Source: CAVXNP01 sp963763305 (lineage in GTDB: Bacteria; Pseudomonadota; Gammaproteobacteria; Xanthomonadales; Rhodanobacteraceae). From it: a DNA stretch of 64,000 bases. Shown in pieces: positions 25,521 to 36,584 of the stretch. The position numbers were made by a program, and so were the translations under genes. The first letter of the stretch is position 1, and every line of letters starts with the position of its first letter. Under the pieces are notes generated by a model. That model searched no databases. It saw only the letters and a program-made list of their open reading frames with translations, and was not told the DNA's origin. Where the stretch lies: contig CAVXNP010000001.1 in NCBI GenBank assembly GCA_963763305.1, positions 1,054,001-1,118,000 of the forward strand. Direction: 5' to 3'.

Positions 25521-27094
25521 TCATCGCTGCCGATGTCGTCACGCTGTCGCGCCTGCAGTTCGCGCTGACCGCGCTGTACCACTTCCTGTTCGTCCCGCTC
25601 ACCCTGGGCCTGGTGTGGATGCTGGCCATCATGGAAAGCGTCTACGTGATGACCGGGCGTGAAGTATGGAAGCGCATGGTGCAGTTCTGGGGCGTGCTGT
25701 TCGGCATCAACTTCGCCATGGGCGTGGCCACCGGCATCACCATGGAGTTCCAGTTCGGCATGAACTGGGCCTACTACGCGCACTACGTCGGCGACGTGTT
25801 CGGCACGCCGCTGGCGATCGAGGGCCTGATGGCGTTCTTCCTCGAAGGCACGCTGATCGGTGTGTTCTTCATGGGCTGGGAGCGGGTCTCGCCGATCAAG
25901 CACCTGCTGGTGACCTGGTTCCTGGCGCTGGCCACCAGCCTGTCGGCACTGTGGATCCTGATTGCCAACGCCTGGATGCAGAACCCGGTGGGCGCGGCCT
26001 TCAACCCGCAGACCATGCGCATGGAGGTGACCTCCTTCAGCGAGGTGTTCTTCAATCCGGTGGCGCAGGCCAAGTTCGTGCACACGGTCAGCGCCGGCTA
26101 CGTCACCGGCGCGATGTTCGTACTCTCCATCAGCGCCTGGTACCTGCTGCGCGGACGCAACCTGGAATTTGCCAAGCGCTCGATGACCGTGGCCGCCAGC
26201 TTTGGCCTGGCCGCGGCGCTGAGCGTAGTGGTGCTGGGCGACGAGTCCGGTTACACGGTGTCGGAAAACCAGAAGATGAAGATGGCCGCGATCGAGGCCA
26301 TGTGGCACACCGAGCCGGCGCCGGCCTCGTTCACCGTGTTCGGCATCCCCGACGTGGCCAACAAGACCACCCACTACGCGCTGCAGGTACCGTGGGTGAT
26401 GGGCCTGATCGGCACCCGCTCGGTCGACCAGACCATTCCCGGCATCGCCGAGCTGGTGGACAGCACCAAGGCCAAGATCGGCAACGGCATCCGCGCCTAC
26501 GATGCGATGCTGGTACTGCGCGAAGACCACAACAACGCGCAGGCGCGCGCGATCCTGGCCCGCGACGATCACGACCTGGGCTACGCGCTGCTGCTCAAGC
26601 GCTTCATCGACGACCCCCGCCAGGCCACGCCCGCGGACATCCAGAAGGCCGCTGACTCGACCATTCCGAACGTGCCGGTGCTGTTCTGGTCGTTCCGGGT
26701 GATGGTCGCCTGCGGCTTCTACTTCATCGCGCTGTTCGCCTTCTCGTTCTGGCAGGCCAGCCGACGACGGCTGGACCGCCGGCGCTGGTACCTGAAGCTG
26801 GCCCTGTGGAGCCTGCCACTGCCCTGGCTGGCCGCCGAGCTGGGCTGGATCGTGGCTGAATACGGTCGGCAGCCCTGGGCCATCGAGGGCATCCTGCCGA
26901 CCTCGCTGGGGGTGTCCTCGGTAACCAGCGGCCAGGTGTGGACCTCGCTGGCCGGCTTCGTGCTGTTCTACACCGCGCTGGCGGTGGTCGACGCTGTATT
27001 GATGGTGAAGTACGCCCGCAAGGGTCCGGACGGGCTGGGCATCTGGCCGGTACGCGGACGCGCCCCTTCGCAACGCCCCGCCCTGGAAGACTAG
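25517..27094 (+). CDS. cydA: Cytochrome bd ubiquinol oxidase subunit I
   Basis: 525 residues, polytopic. Heme ligands correspond to H22 and H189 (heme b595 and b558 sides) and M396 in F-R-V-M; the paired glutamates E102 and E110 of the proton/heme channel are in I-E-G-L-M-A-F-F-L-E. The periplasmic Q-loop keeps the quinol-binding Lys/Glu (K253/K255, E260) and is of the long E. coli type, with the insertion around 310-380. Reduces oxygen with high affinity without pumping protons. Second gene of cydPABX. Confidence 0.97.
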   Translation: MIIAADVVTLSRLQFALTALYHFLFVPLTLGLVWMLAIMESVYVMTGREVWKRMVQFWGVLFGINFAMGVATGITMEFQFGMNWAYYAHYVGDVFGTPLAIEGLMAFFLEGTLIGVFFMGWERVSPIKHLLVTWFLALATSLSALWILIANAWMQNPVGAAFNPQTMRMEVTSFSEVFFNPVAQAKFVHTVSAGYVTGAMFVLSISAWYLLRGRNLEFAKRSMTVAASFGLAAALSVVVLGDESGYTVSENQKMKMAAIEAMWHTEPAPASFTVFGIPDVANKTTHYALQVPWVMGLIGTRSVDQTIPGIAELVDSTKAKIGNGIRAYDAMLVLREDHNNAQARAILARDDHDLGYALLLKRFIDDPRQATPADIQKAADSTIPNVPVLFWSFRVMVACGFYFIALFAFSFWQASRRRLDRRRWYLKLALWSLPLPWLAAELGWIVAEYGRQPWAIEGILPTSLGVSSVTSGQVWTSLAGFVLFYTALAVVDAVLMVKYARKGPDGLGIWPVRGRAPSQRPALED

Positions 27095-27103
27095 GAGCTC
27101 GCC

Positions 27104-28234
27104 ATGTTCGATCTCGAAACGCTGCGTGTGATCTGGTGGGCGCTGCTGGGCATCCTGCTGATCGCCTTCGCCCTGACCGACGGCTACGACTTCGGCCTGG
27201 CCGGCCTGCTGCCGGTGCTGGGCCGGACCAGCGAGGAGCGCCAGGTGCTGCTCGAAACGGTCGAGCCGACCTGGGAGGGCAACCAGGTCTGGTTCATCCT
27301 CGGCGGTGGAGCCATCTTCGCCGCCTGGCCCATGTTGTACGCAGCTGCCTTCTCCGGCCTGTACCTGGCCATGGCACTGGTACTGCTGGCCTTCATCCTG
27401 CGTCCGGTCGGCTTCAACTTCCGCGCCAAGATGCCCAGTGCACGCTGGCGCAACCTGTGGGACGGGGTGCTGACCGGCTCGGGCCTGGCGGTGCCGCTGC
27501 TGGCCGGGGTGGCATTCGGCAACCTGTTCCTGGGCCTGCCGTTCCGCTTCGATGCGGACCTGCGAATGACCTGGGACGGTGGCTTTTTCCAGCTGCTTCA
27601 CCCGTTTGCGCTGCTGGCCGGCCTGATCAGCCTGAGCATGCTGCTGACCCACGGCGCCACCTGGGCTGCCGGCAAGGCGGACGTGCTGCTGGCTACCCGC
27701 GCGGTGCGTGTGGCGCGCTGGCTGACCCTGGTCTGGACGCTCCTGTACATCGCCGCGGGCGCGTGGCTGGCCTGGGGACTGCCCGGCTATGCCATTTCCG
27801 GCCTGGTGGTTGGTGACGGGCCGTCCAACCCGTTGTTCAAGCAGGTGACGGTGGGAGGCCACTGGTTCGCCAGCTACCTGCAGCACCCCTGGTTCTGGGC
27901 CGCGCCGGTGCTGGCCTTTGCCGGCGCGCTGCAACTGCAGTGGCAGGTGGGTCGGCAGGGCCTGGGCGGCCTGTTGGGGAGCGCGATGATGGTGGCCGGG
28001 ACGATCCTGTCCGCCGGCCTGGCGCTGTTCCCGTTCCTGCTGCCATCCAGCCTGGACCCGGGCTCCAGCCTGACCGTTTGGGACGCCTCCTCCAGCCGCG
28101 GCACACTCCTGCTGATGCTCGGGGCCACGGTGGTGTTCCTGCCACTGATCCTGCTCTACACCGGGTGGGTGTTCCGCGTGATGCGCGGGCGCGTCACCCT
28201 GGAGCACGTCCGCCATGCCGGCCCGACCTACTGA
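27104..28234 (+). CDS. cydB: Cytochrome bd ubiquinol oxidase subunit II
   Basis: 376 residues with about eight or nine membrane helices. The N-terminus R-V-I-W-W-A-L-L-G-I-L-L and the T-D-G-Y-D-F-G segment near residue 25 are typical, as is W-E-G-N-Q-V-W-F. It pairs with CydA in the inner membrane. Nine bases after cydA with a GGAG ribosome-binding site. Confidence 0.97.
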   Translation: MFDLETLRVIWWALLGILLIAFALTDGYDFGLAGLLPVLGRTSEERQVLLETVEPTWEGNQVWFILGGGAIFAAWPMLYAAAFSGLYLAMALVLLAFILRPVGFNFRAKMPSARWRNLWDGVLTGSGLAVPLLAGVAFGNLFLGLPFRFDADLRMTWDGGFFQLLHPFALLAGLISLSMLLTHGATWAAGKADVLLATRAVRVARWLTLVWTLLYIAAGAWLAWGLPGYAISGLVVGDGPSNPLFKQVTVGGHWFASYLQHPWFWAAPVLAFAGALQLQWQVGRQGLGGLLGSAMMVAGTILSAGLALFPFLLPSSLDPGSSLTVWDASSSRGTLLLMLGATVVFLPLILLYTGWVFRVMRGRVTLEHVRHAGPTY

Positions 28235-28246
28235 AGGAGTCTTGCC

Positions 28247-28387
28247 ATGTGGTATTTCTCGTGGATCCTGGGGCTGGGGCTGGCCTGCAGCTTCGCCATC
28301 CTCAATGCGATGTGGTACGAGGTGCACGCCAGCGACAAGGCGCACCGGCAGCAGGGCGATTCGCAGCTGCCGGATGAACTCACCTGA
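28247..28387 (+). CDS. cydX: Cytochrome bd-I accessory subunit CydX
   Basis: 46 residues read directly: it starts M-W-Y-F-S-W-I-L-G and has one membrane helix followed by M-W-Y-E. This is the CydX/YbgT pattern, needed for stability of the bd complex. GAAGGAG stands 8 bases before the ATG, and it lies 12 bp after cydB. The C-terminal tail is charged and slightly longer than in E. coli (37 residues). Confidence 0.93.
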   Translation: MWYFSWILGLGLACSFAILNAMWYEVHASDKAHRQQGDSQLPDELT

Positions 28388-28408
28388 AGCCGGCCACCGC
28401 AGCGCCGA

Positions 28409-29761
<1,353 letters not shown>

Positions 29762-30404
29762 TGCTGTGGCATTCGGCGAACAGCAGCATGGCGCCCATCC
29801 GCACGAATTCGTGGACCTCGATCAGCGCATCCTCGTCCTCGCCCTCGTCGCCGAACTCGAATGCGGAAGCGGCGATGGTGCCCAGGTCGCGCAGGATCTC
29901 CTGTGCTTCGGCCGACATCTCGGCGTGGGCACCCGCGCCGGCCAACCCGAAGCCACCGAGAAAGCCCCGGCACCATTCGACCAGCGCATCGGCGCGCTCG
30001 GTCAGCGGCCGGTCGTCGGCCGGCAACACCGGCTCGAAACCCAGCTCCGGGTCGACCAGTTCAGCCAGGCAGTCGCGCGCCAGTCGGTCGAGCATCGAGC
30101 GATCGGCCGGTGACGGCTCGGCCGCCTCCTCGTCAAGCTGCAGGGCGCGCAGCAGGGACTGCCCGCCCAGCACCCCCCCGCCTGCCAGATAACCGCTCAG
30201 CGAACCATGCAGCTCGCTGGCGTCGGTACCCAGACGCAGGCGCACCAGGGCGGCATCCAGCTCGTCATAGCCGAGGGGTTCGGTGGCGCTCATGGCGGTC
30301 TCCGGAAAAAGCGGGGCGCCCAGTCTAATGCAGCCTCGGGGGTGCCGTGCCGACACGCGGAAAAGCGCACGGATTTGCCGCGCTGCCCTGCTATAGTTTT
30401 GCCC

Positions 30405-30629
30405 ATGAGCGCGCCCGATACTTTCCAGCACGAGCTAGAGGCCCTGACCCAGCGGCTTGATCAACTGCTGGAGACGGTGCGGCGTCTTAACGAGGAAAAC
30501 CGCAGCCTGCGACACAGCCAGGAGCAACTGGCCAACGAACGGGCCGGGCTGATGGCCCGCAACGAGCAGGCGCGGGGCCGGGTCGAGGCCATGATCCAGC
30601 GCCTCAAATCGCTGGAGAACAACAGTTGA
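30405..30629 (+). CDS. Small coiled-coil protein next to zapA (TIGR02449 type, ZapB-like)
   Basis: 74 residues, almost entirely a coiled coil with Leu/Glu/Arg heptads. It belongs to the small proteins found directly before zapA in gammaproteobacteria and resembles ZapB in size and structure. TATAGT at 30392-30397 is a possible -10 element, which would make the leader extremely short. The zapA TTG start overlaps its stop codon, so the two should be made together. A role in Z-ring organisation is inference from position and shape. Confidence 0.8.
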   Translation: MSAPDTFQHELEALTQRLDQLLETVRRLNEENRSLRHSQEQLANERAGLMARNEQARGRVEAMIQRLKSLENNS

Positions 30630-30937
30630 GCGACAAACCCGCCAGCGAACCGGTGACCCTGCGCCTGGTCGACCGCGAGTTCCTGATCGCCTGCGCACCC
30701 GAAGAGCGCGAGGGGCTGATGGAGGCGGCCGGCTTCCTCGACCGCAAGATGCGCGAACTGCGCGCCAACGCCAAGGCGCCGGGGTTCGACCGGCTGGCGG
30801 TGCTGGCGGCGATCAGCGTCACCCACGAGCTGCTGGCACTGCGCAAGCAGCACGACGGTCAGGAACGCAGCCTGACCGAGGGGCTCGCCGCGCTGCGACG
30901 CAAGCTTGATGCGGCGCTCGAGGCGCCGGTAAAATAG
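30626..30937 (+). CDS. zapA: Cell division protein ZapA
   Basis: 103 residues. N-terminal beta part (V-T-L-R-L-V-D-R-E-F-L-I-A-C) followed by a long helix, with the family L-A-V-L-A-A-I-S-V-T-H-E-L-L segment. ZapA crosslinks FtsZ protofilaments at midcell. It starts with TTG overlapping the previous stop (TTGA). 6S RNA follows directly, as in E. coli. Confidence 0.92.
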   Translation: MSDKPASEPVTLRLVDREFLIACAPEEREGLMEAAGFLDRKMRELRANAKAPGFDRLAVLAAISVTHELLALRKQHDGQERSLTEGLAALRRKLDAALEAPVK

Positions 30938-30948
30938 GCCCCGGCGGC

Positions 30949-31124
30949 TTCTGCGGTGTGCGCCAGCACACTTTACATTTGCCTTGTTCCTACATACGGC
31001 CCCGGGTCGGCTTCACACGGTTGTTGAGCATGTCCGCCATGTGCGGAAAGCCTGTAAGACCGTGTAGCCCTCCCACCTGATCCAATTGGATCAAGGTCGT
31101 TCGGTGGGCAGCGGCATCGCGGTT
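30949..31124 (+). ncRNA. ssrS: 6S RNA
   Basis: Lies between zapA and the 5-formyl-THF cyclo-ligase gene, the conserved gammaproteobacterial place. Segments align by eye with E. coli 6S RNA: CGGTTG-TGAGCATG, GGAAAGCCTGTAAGACCGTG (E. coli GAGAAGCCUUAAAACUGCG) and CACCTGATCCAATTGGATCAAGG (a stem-loop in the same place). The 5' CTGCGGTGTG can pair with GCATCGCGG at the 3' end to form the closing stem. It mimics an open promoter and sequesters sigma-70 RNA polymerase in stationary phase. Ends are approximate to about 5 nt. Confidence 0.9.
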
Positions 31125-31258
31125 GACGCCACCCCTTCCCGCACCGGCCGGCGTTGATCGACGTCGACCGGGCTTGTGGACACCGGCTTGTGATCGCCCG
31201 ACACGCGCGCCCTCAGCGGACCGTCGTGCGGGGTCGCCTTCAGCGGAGACGCTCAGAC

Positions 31259-31869
31259 GTGGACGCCAACGCCGAACGCCGCCGACTGCGCCAGCAACTG
31301 GCCGAACGCCGCCGCTCCCTGCCGCCGGCAGCCCGCATGGCCGCGGCGCTTGGCCTGCGCCGCAGCCTGGAACAGCTTCCCGAATACCACACCGACGCAC
31401 GCGTGGCCGGCTACTGGGCTTTTGATGGCGAGTTGCCGCTGAACCTGGTGATCCCGCCGCTGACAGCCCGCGGCCAGCAATTTCTGCTGCCGATGCTGGG
31501 CGAGGACAAGCAACTGCGCTTTGCGCCCTGGCAGGCCGGCGACCCGGTCCAGCCCAACCGCTACGGCATTCCCGAGCCGGTGGCCCCGGGGGAATGGCTG
31601 GCGCCGTTCCAACTGGACCTGGTGATGGTGCCGTTGCTGGCGTTTGACCGCCATGGCCATCGGCTCGGCTACGGCGGGGGCTGGTACGACCGCAGTTTTG
31701 CCTTCCTCAGCGACCAGGTGCGGCCAACCGAGCCGCTGCTGGTTGGCATCGCCTACGACTTTCAGGAAATCGGGGCGATCGATGTGCAGGCCTGGGATGT
31801 GCCACTGGATTACATCGCCACCGACCGCGAGTTGATCGATTGCACCACGGCCAACCAGGAGCCGACCGC

Positions 31870-31873
<4 letters not shown>
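31259..31873 (+). CDS. fau: 5-formyltetrahydrofolate cyclo-ligase
   Basis: 204 residues. ATP-dependent conversion of 5-formyl-THF to 5,10-methenyl-THF. The C-terminal G-Y-G-G-G-W-Y-D-R-S is the family signature, and the N-terminal R-R-R-L-R-Q-Q-L-A-E-R-R-R is the expected basic helix. The start is taken as GTG 31259 with GGAGA ten bases before it; the longer open frame would invade the 6S RNA flank. Positioned after 6S RNA as in E. coli (ygfA). Confidence 0.92.
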
Positions 31874-32337
<464 letters not shown>

Positions 32338-32400
32338 CGCGCGGACCAACACGCGCGCCCGGCCCGCCCACTTTCACCCACCTTCACGGATACATCGCCC

Positions 32401-33039
32401 ATGAGCAGCAACGAAAAACGCCAGGCCGGCGAAGCCGCCATCCGCTTCGTCGAGGACGGCAGCATCGTCGGCGTGGGCACCGGCTCCACCGTCGCCTTCT
32501 TCATCGACGCGCTGGCCGACCTCAAGGACCGCATCCAGGGGGCCGTCTCCAGCTCCGAGCAATCCACCGCACAGCTGAAGAAGCTGGGCATTCCGGTGCT
32601 CGACCTCAACAGCGCCGGGCCGCTGGCGCTCTACGTCGACGGCGCCGACGAATGCGATCGGCACAAGCGCCTGATCAAGGGCGGTGGCGCCGCGCTGACC
32701 CGCGAGAAAATCGTGGCCGAGGCCAGCGACAAGTTCGTCTGCATCATCGATTCGACCAAGCAGGTGGACCTGCTCGGTCGTTTTCCCCTGCCAATCGAGG
32801 TAATCCCGATGGCACGCAGCCTGGTCGCCCGCGAGATCGTCAAGCGCGGCGGCCAGCCGGTATGGCGCGACGGCGTGGTCACCGACAACGGCAACTGGAT
32901 CATCGACGTGCACCACTGGCAGATCAGCGACCCGGTAGGCCTGGAGACCGAGCTCAACCAGATCCCGGGCGTGGTCACCGTCGGCCTGTTCGCGCGGCGA
33001 CCGGCCGACGTGGTGCTGGTGGGCGACCGCGAGATCTAG
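32401..33039 (+). CDS. rpiA: Ribose-5-phosphate isomerase A
   Basis: 212 residues. Interconverts ribose-5-P and ribulose-5-P. G-T-G-S-T-V-A-F-F binds phosphate; D-G-A-D-E-C-D and K-G-G-G-A-A-L-T-R-E-K carry the catalytic Asp/Glu/Lys. 63 bp after the EVE gene, possibly with its own promoter. Convergent with the hybrid kinase gene. Confidence 0.96.
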   Translation: MSSNEKRQAGEAAIRFVEDGSIVGVGTGSTVAFFIDALADLKDRIQGAVSSSEQSTAQLKKLGIPVLDLNSAGPLALYVDGADECDRHKRLIKGGGAALTREKIVAEASDKFVCIIDSTKQVDLLGRFPLPIEVIPMARSLVAREIVKRGGQPVWRDGVVTDNGNWIIDVHHWQISDPVGLETELNQIPGVVTVGLFARRPADVVLVGDREI

Positions 33040-33069
33040 GAACCTGGGCGGCGCGGTGTTGCGCCCGGC

Positions 33070-35094
33070 TCAGGCGGTGCGGGCGGAGCACCTGCCAGGC
33101 TCCACGATCTCGGCCAGTGCGTTGGCGATATCGTGCTGCCGGAACGGCTTGGCCAGACGCGGCAGCCCGGCTGCCTCGTCCGAGCGTCCGCTGTAGCCCG
33201 TGATCAGGAGTACCGGCATCTCCGGTCGCGCCTTGCGCAGGCGGCGTGCCAGTTCCGCGCCGTCCATGCGCGGCATCTTGTAGTCGGAAACGACCACATC
33301 CACTCTGAGGCCGGCACCGACCTTTTCGAGCGCTTCGGCGCCACCGCTGGCCTCGGTGACCCGGTGCCCGAGATCCCGCAACATCGCCGCGGTGCCGTCG
33401 CGCACCAGTTCCTCGTCGTCGACCAGCAGCACCGCCAGCGGCCGGCTGGTGGCCACCACCCTGGCCTGCTCCACTTCCACACGCCCCGTCGCCGGGCACC
33501 CGCTGAACACCGGTAACCACAGGTCCGCACGGGTACCCTCGCCGGGAGTGCTGGAGATGCAGAAGCGCCCCCCGAGCTGGGCGGCCAACCCGTGCACCAT
33601 CGACAGGCCAAGACCGGTGCCACGTCCGGTGTCCTTGGTCGAGAAGAACGGCTCGACCGCTCGTGCCAGCGTCTTCGCATCCATACCCACACCGGTGTCG
33701 ATGGTGGAGACGCGCAGGTAGGTGCCCAGCGCCAGTGCTGTGTCGGAGGCATCGGCGCTCACCGTATCGGCGGTGAGGGTCAGCACGCCCCCATGGGGCA
33801 TTGCGTCACGTGCGTTCACGCACAGGTTGAGCACGGCCAGTTCCAGCTGGTTGGGGTCGACCAGCGCCTGCGGCAGGCCCCGCGCGTAGGCCGTACGCAG
33901 TTCCACCGTGGGGCCGACCGAACTGGAGATCAGGTCACTCATGCCGCTGAGCAGTTCGACCAGATCGACCGGCTGGGTCTCCAGGGTCTGTCGCCGTGCG
34001 AAGCCGAGCAGCCGCTGCACCAGCGTCTTCGCCCGCTCGGCAGACTGCAGCGCCCCGGCGATCAGTCGCCCGGCGCGGGCGTCGGCTTCGGCGTAGCGCC
34101 GTTGCAGCAAATCGAGCGCACCGGTGATCGGCATCAGGAGGTTGTTGAAGTCGTGTGCCACCCCGCCGGTAAGTTGTCCGATGGTCTCGAGCTTCTGTGC
34201 CTCGTGCAGCTTGGCCAGGGCATCCTCGCGTGCCGCGGCCTCCTCCAGCACGCGTTGCTCGAGCGTGGCGGTGAGGTCGCGCAGCGACTGCTCGGTGGAT
34301 CGTTGCCCGGTAACGTCGGTATGCACCCCCACCCACTCGCGAATCTCGCCTTCACGGTCGAAGGTCGGAATGGCGCGGACGCTGAAGATTCGCCACTGCC
34401 TATCGATGCGACGAAGGCGGTGCTCGAACTGGAACATGCATCCCTCGGCCAGTGCCTGCTGCCAGGCCCGCACCGTGGCTTCGCGATCGTCCGGATGGAT
34501 TGCGTCGAGCCAGCCGAAGCCTCGATATTCCTCGTTCCGCTGGCCCGTCAGCGCCATCCAGCCGGGCTGGTCGCCCTCCATCAGGCCCTGGGCATTGTTG
34601 GTCCACAGTACGCCCTGCACCGCGCTGATCGCCGCACGAAAGCGTTGTTCGCTGTCATGCAGCGCAGCCAGGCGCGCGCGCGCCTCATACTGGCGGCGAC
34701 GCCCGCGCAATGCGGCTTGGGCCAGACTGACCAGGGTGGTCGGATGGAACGGTCGCTCAAGAAAGGTGACGTTCCCCAGCGCCGCAAGCAGCCTGGCGGC
34801 CGCCGGATTGCGCTCGATGCCGCCCCCGCGCTCGGTCAGCAGGATGAAGGGAAAGTCCGACCACTTCGGCTGCGCGGCCAGCCAGTTCACCAGCGGATGG
34901 AGGTCGGCCTGCAGCAGCGCCTCCTCGGTCACCAGGGCGAAACCGGCACCGGCATCCATCGCCGCAACCAGCGATTCCAGCGTGCCACATGGGCCCGGCC
35001 GCAGCCTGGCCTCGGCCAGGATAGCCGCCGCCACCTGGGCGTCGCGCCCCCGCGGAGCGAGGATCAGCGCCCGCTCTGACAGAACGGGTATCAC
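33070..35094 (-). CDS. Hybrid sensor histidine kinase/response regulator
   Basis: 674 residues. Residues 1-130 look like a degenerate receiver (no convincing phospho-acceptor Asp). A PAS domain (about 145-270) has the usual W-x-x-x-x-x-P-D-D-R end. The HisKA box is G-G-V-A-H-D-F-N-N-L-L with the phospho-His; the ATPase has C-V-N-A-R-D-A-M-P (N box), D-T-G-V-G-M and G-T-G-L-G-L. A C-terminal receiver (about 550-665) keeps the acceptor Asp in V-V-S-D-Y-K-M-P. No membrane segment, so the input is cytoplasmic. The start overlaps the stop of the KaiC-like gene by four bases, so the two are almost certainly partners. Confidence 0.9.
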   Translation of the reverse strand: MIPVLSERALILAPRGRDAQVAAAILAEARLRPGPCGTLESLVAAMDAGAGFALVTEEALLQADLHPLVNWLAAQPKWSDFPFILLTERGGGIERNPAAARLLAALGNVTFLERPFHPTTLVSLAQAALRGRRRQYEARARLAALHDSEQRFRAAISAVQGVLWTNNAQGLMEGDQPGWMALTGQRNEEYRGFGWLDAIHPDDREATVRAWQQALAEGCMFQFEHRLRRIDRQWRIFSVRAIPTFDREGEIREWVGVHTDVTGQRSTEQSLRDLTATLEQRVLEEAAAREDALAKLHEAQKLETIGQLTGGVAHDFNNLLMPITGALDLLQRRYAEADARAGRLIAGALQSAERAKTLVQRLLGFARRQTLETQPVDLVELLSGMSDLISSSVGPTVELRTAYARGLPQALVDPNQLELAVLNLCVNARDAMPHGGVLTLTADTVSADASDTALALGTYLRVSTIDTGVGMDAKTLARAVEPFFSTKDTGRGTGLGLSMVHGLAAQLGGRFCISSTPGEGTRADLWLPVFSGCPATGRVEVEQARVVATSRPLAVLLVDDEELVRDGTAAMLRDLGHRVTEASGGAEALEKVGAGLRVDVVVSDYKMPRMDGAELARRLRKARPEMPVLLITGYSGRSDEAAGLPRLAKPFRQHDIANALAEIVEPGRCSARTA

Positions 35095-36584
35095 GCCGGG
35101 TCGTCTGGCAGCAGCCGTGGCGCGGCGTCATTGCCATGCAGGGTCGGGACACCGCGAAGCACGCCCTGGAACTCGGTCAGCGGCTCGCCGAGACGAAAGC
35201 CGCCTGCGCCGATGCGGTACTCGCGAATCGTGTCCTCGTGGGCACCGGTGCGCTTCTTGATCACCGAGATGGCCCGCCGCACCCGGCCGGACGCCTCGAA
35301 GTAACGCAACAGCACCACGGTGTCAGCGAGGTAGGTCACATCCACCGGCGAGCGCATGTCGCCGACGAGCCCGTGCTGCGCCACGGTCAGGAACGTGGTC
35401 GCACCGCGTCGATTGAGATACTGCAGCAGTTCGTGGATGTGCAGGACCAGCGCCTGCTCCTCCGGCATCGCCGCCTGGTAGCCATTGAGGCTGTCGATGA
35501 CCACGGTGCGGGCACCGTTTTCGTTGACGTGCCTGCGAACCCGTGCGGTGAACTCGCCGGGCGTCAGCTGCGCGGCATCCACCTGCTCCACCACCAGCTG
35601 ACCGGCATCCACCATGGACTGCAGGTCAATGCCCAGGCCGAGCGCACGCTTGAACAGAAGCCCGACCTCCTCGTCGAAGATGAACAACGCGGCGCGTTCG
35701 CCCCGCGCGATGGCGCTGGCGATAAAGGTGAGCGTAAGCAGGGATTTGCCGGTGCCCGACGGCCCAAGGATCAACACACTCGAACCTCTCTCGATGCCCC
35801 CGCCCAGCAACGAGTTCAATTCCGGCGAGTCACATCCGAGCACGTCGCGCGAATAGTCGGCTCGATGTTCACCCGCGATCAGTCGCGGGAAAACCTCCAC
35901 CCCGCCGGACTGAATGAGAAAGTCGTGGAACCCGCCGCGAAATTTGCGGCCGCGGTACTTGATGACACGCAGGCGCCGGCGCTCGGCGCCATAGTCCGGC
36001 GAAAGCTCCTCCAGCCGGATCACCCCATGCGCCACGCTGTGCACGGTCTTGTCGTTGGTGTCGCTGGTCAGGTCGTCCAGCATCAGCACGGTACAGTGCT
36101 GGCGCGCAAAATAATGCTTCAGGGCCAGAATCTGCCGGCGGTAACGCAAAGAGCTCTGCGCCAGCAGCCGGATCTCCGAAAGGCTGTCCAGTACCACCCG
36201 GTCCGGGCGCACGCGCTCGAAGGCGGCAAAAATGCGGCTGGTAGTCTCGCCCAATTCCAGGTCGGAGGAGTAGAGCAGGCTCTGCTGCTGCTCTTCGTCG
36301 AGCAGGTTCTCAGGCGGCACCAGTTCAAATACGTCCAGACCCTCCAGCGACCAGCCATGCGATGCGGCGCTACCACGCAACTCATCCTCGGTTTCAGACA
36401 GGGTGATGTAGAGCGCGCGCTCGCCCGCCGCCAGCCCGGCCATCAGGAACTGCAGGCCTATCGTGGTCTTGCCGGTGCCCGGGCTGCCCTCGAGCAGGTA
36501 CAGCCGGCCCCGGGCCAAGCCACCATCGAGCACGTCATCGAGCCCCTCGACACCAAGGGAAGCCTGCTTGTTTGCCTCTTGCAC
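35091..36584 (-). CDS. Double-domain KaiC-like ATPase
   Basis: About 497 residues with two RecA/KaiC domains. CI has Walker A G-S-P-G-T-G-K-T-T and Walker B V-V-L-D-S-L; CII has G-P-S-G-T-G-K-S and V-V-I-D-S-L. The CII region keeps a catalytic Glu pair (F-D-E-E) whereas the CI equivalent reads S-E. Cyanobacterial KaiC is the circadian phosphoclock; proteobacterial relatives act in stress signalling. No kaiA or kaiB is seen nearby. The start is unclear: the frame opens at GTG 36614, but GGAAGGTGG precedes TTG 36587/GTG 36584, which I prefer. It is followed by an overlapping hybrid kinase gene. Confidence 0.88.
   Translation of the reverse strand: MQEANKQASLGVEGLDDVLDGGLARGRLYLLEGSPGTGKTTIGLQFLMAGLAAGERALYITLSETEDELRGSAASHGWSLEGLDVFELVPPENLLDEEQQQSLLYSSDLELGETTSRIFAAFERVRPDRVVLDSLSEIRLLAQSSLRYRRQILALKHYFARQHCTVLMLDDLTSDTNDKTVHSVAHGVIRLEELSPDYGAERRRLRVIKYRGRKFRGGFHDFLIQSGGVEVFPRLIAGEHRADYSRDVLGCDSPELNSLLGGGIERGSSVLILGPSGTGKSLLTLTFIASAIARGERAALFIFDEEVGLLFKRALGLGIDLQSMVDAGQLVVEQVDAAQLTPGEFTARVRRHVNENGARTVVIDSLNGYQAAMPEEQALVLHIHELLQYLNRRGATTFLTVAQHGLVGDMRSPVDVTYLADTVVLLRYFEASGRVRRAISVIKKRTGAHEDTIREYRIGAGGFRLGEPLTEFQGVLRGVPTLHGNDAAPRLLPDDPA

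Noticed and set aside
25073..28345. 1090-codon open frame on the minus strand opposite pepQ and the cyd genes
   Set aside because: It is the antisense shadow of high-GC genes: low-complexity Gln/His/Arg composition, no family, and three real genes on the other strand.
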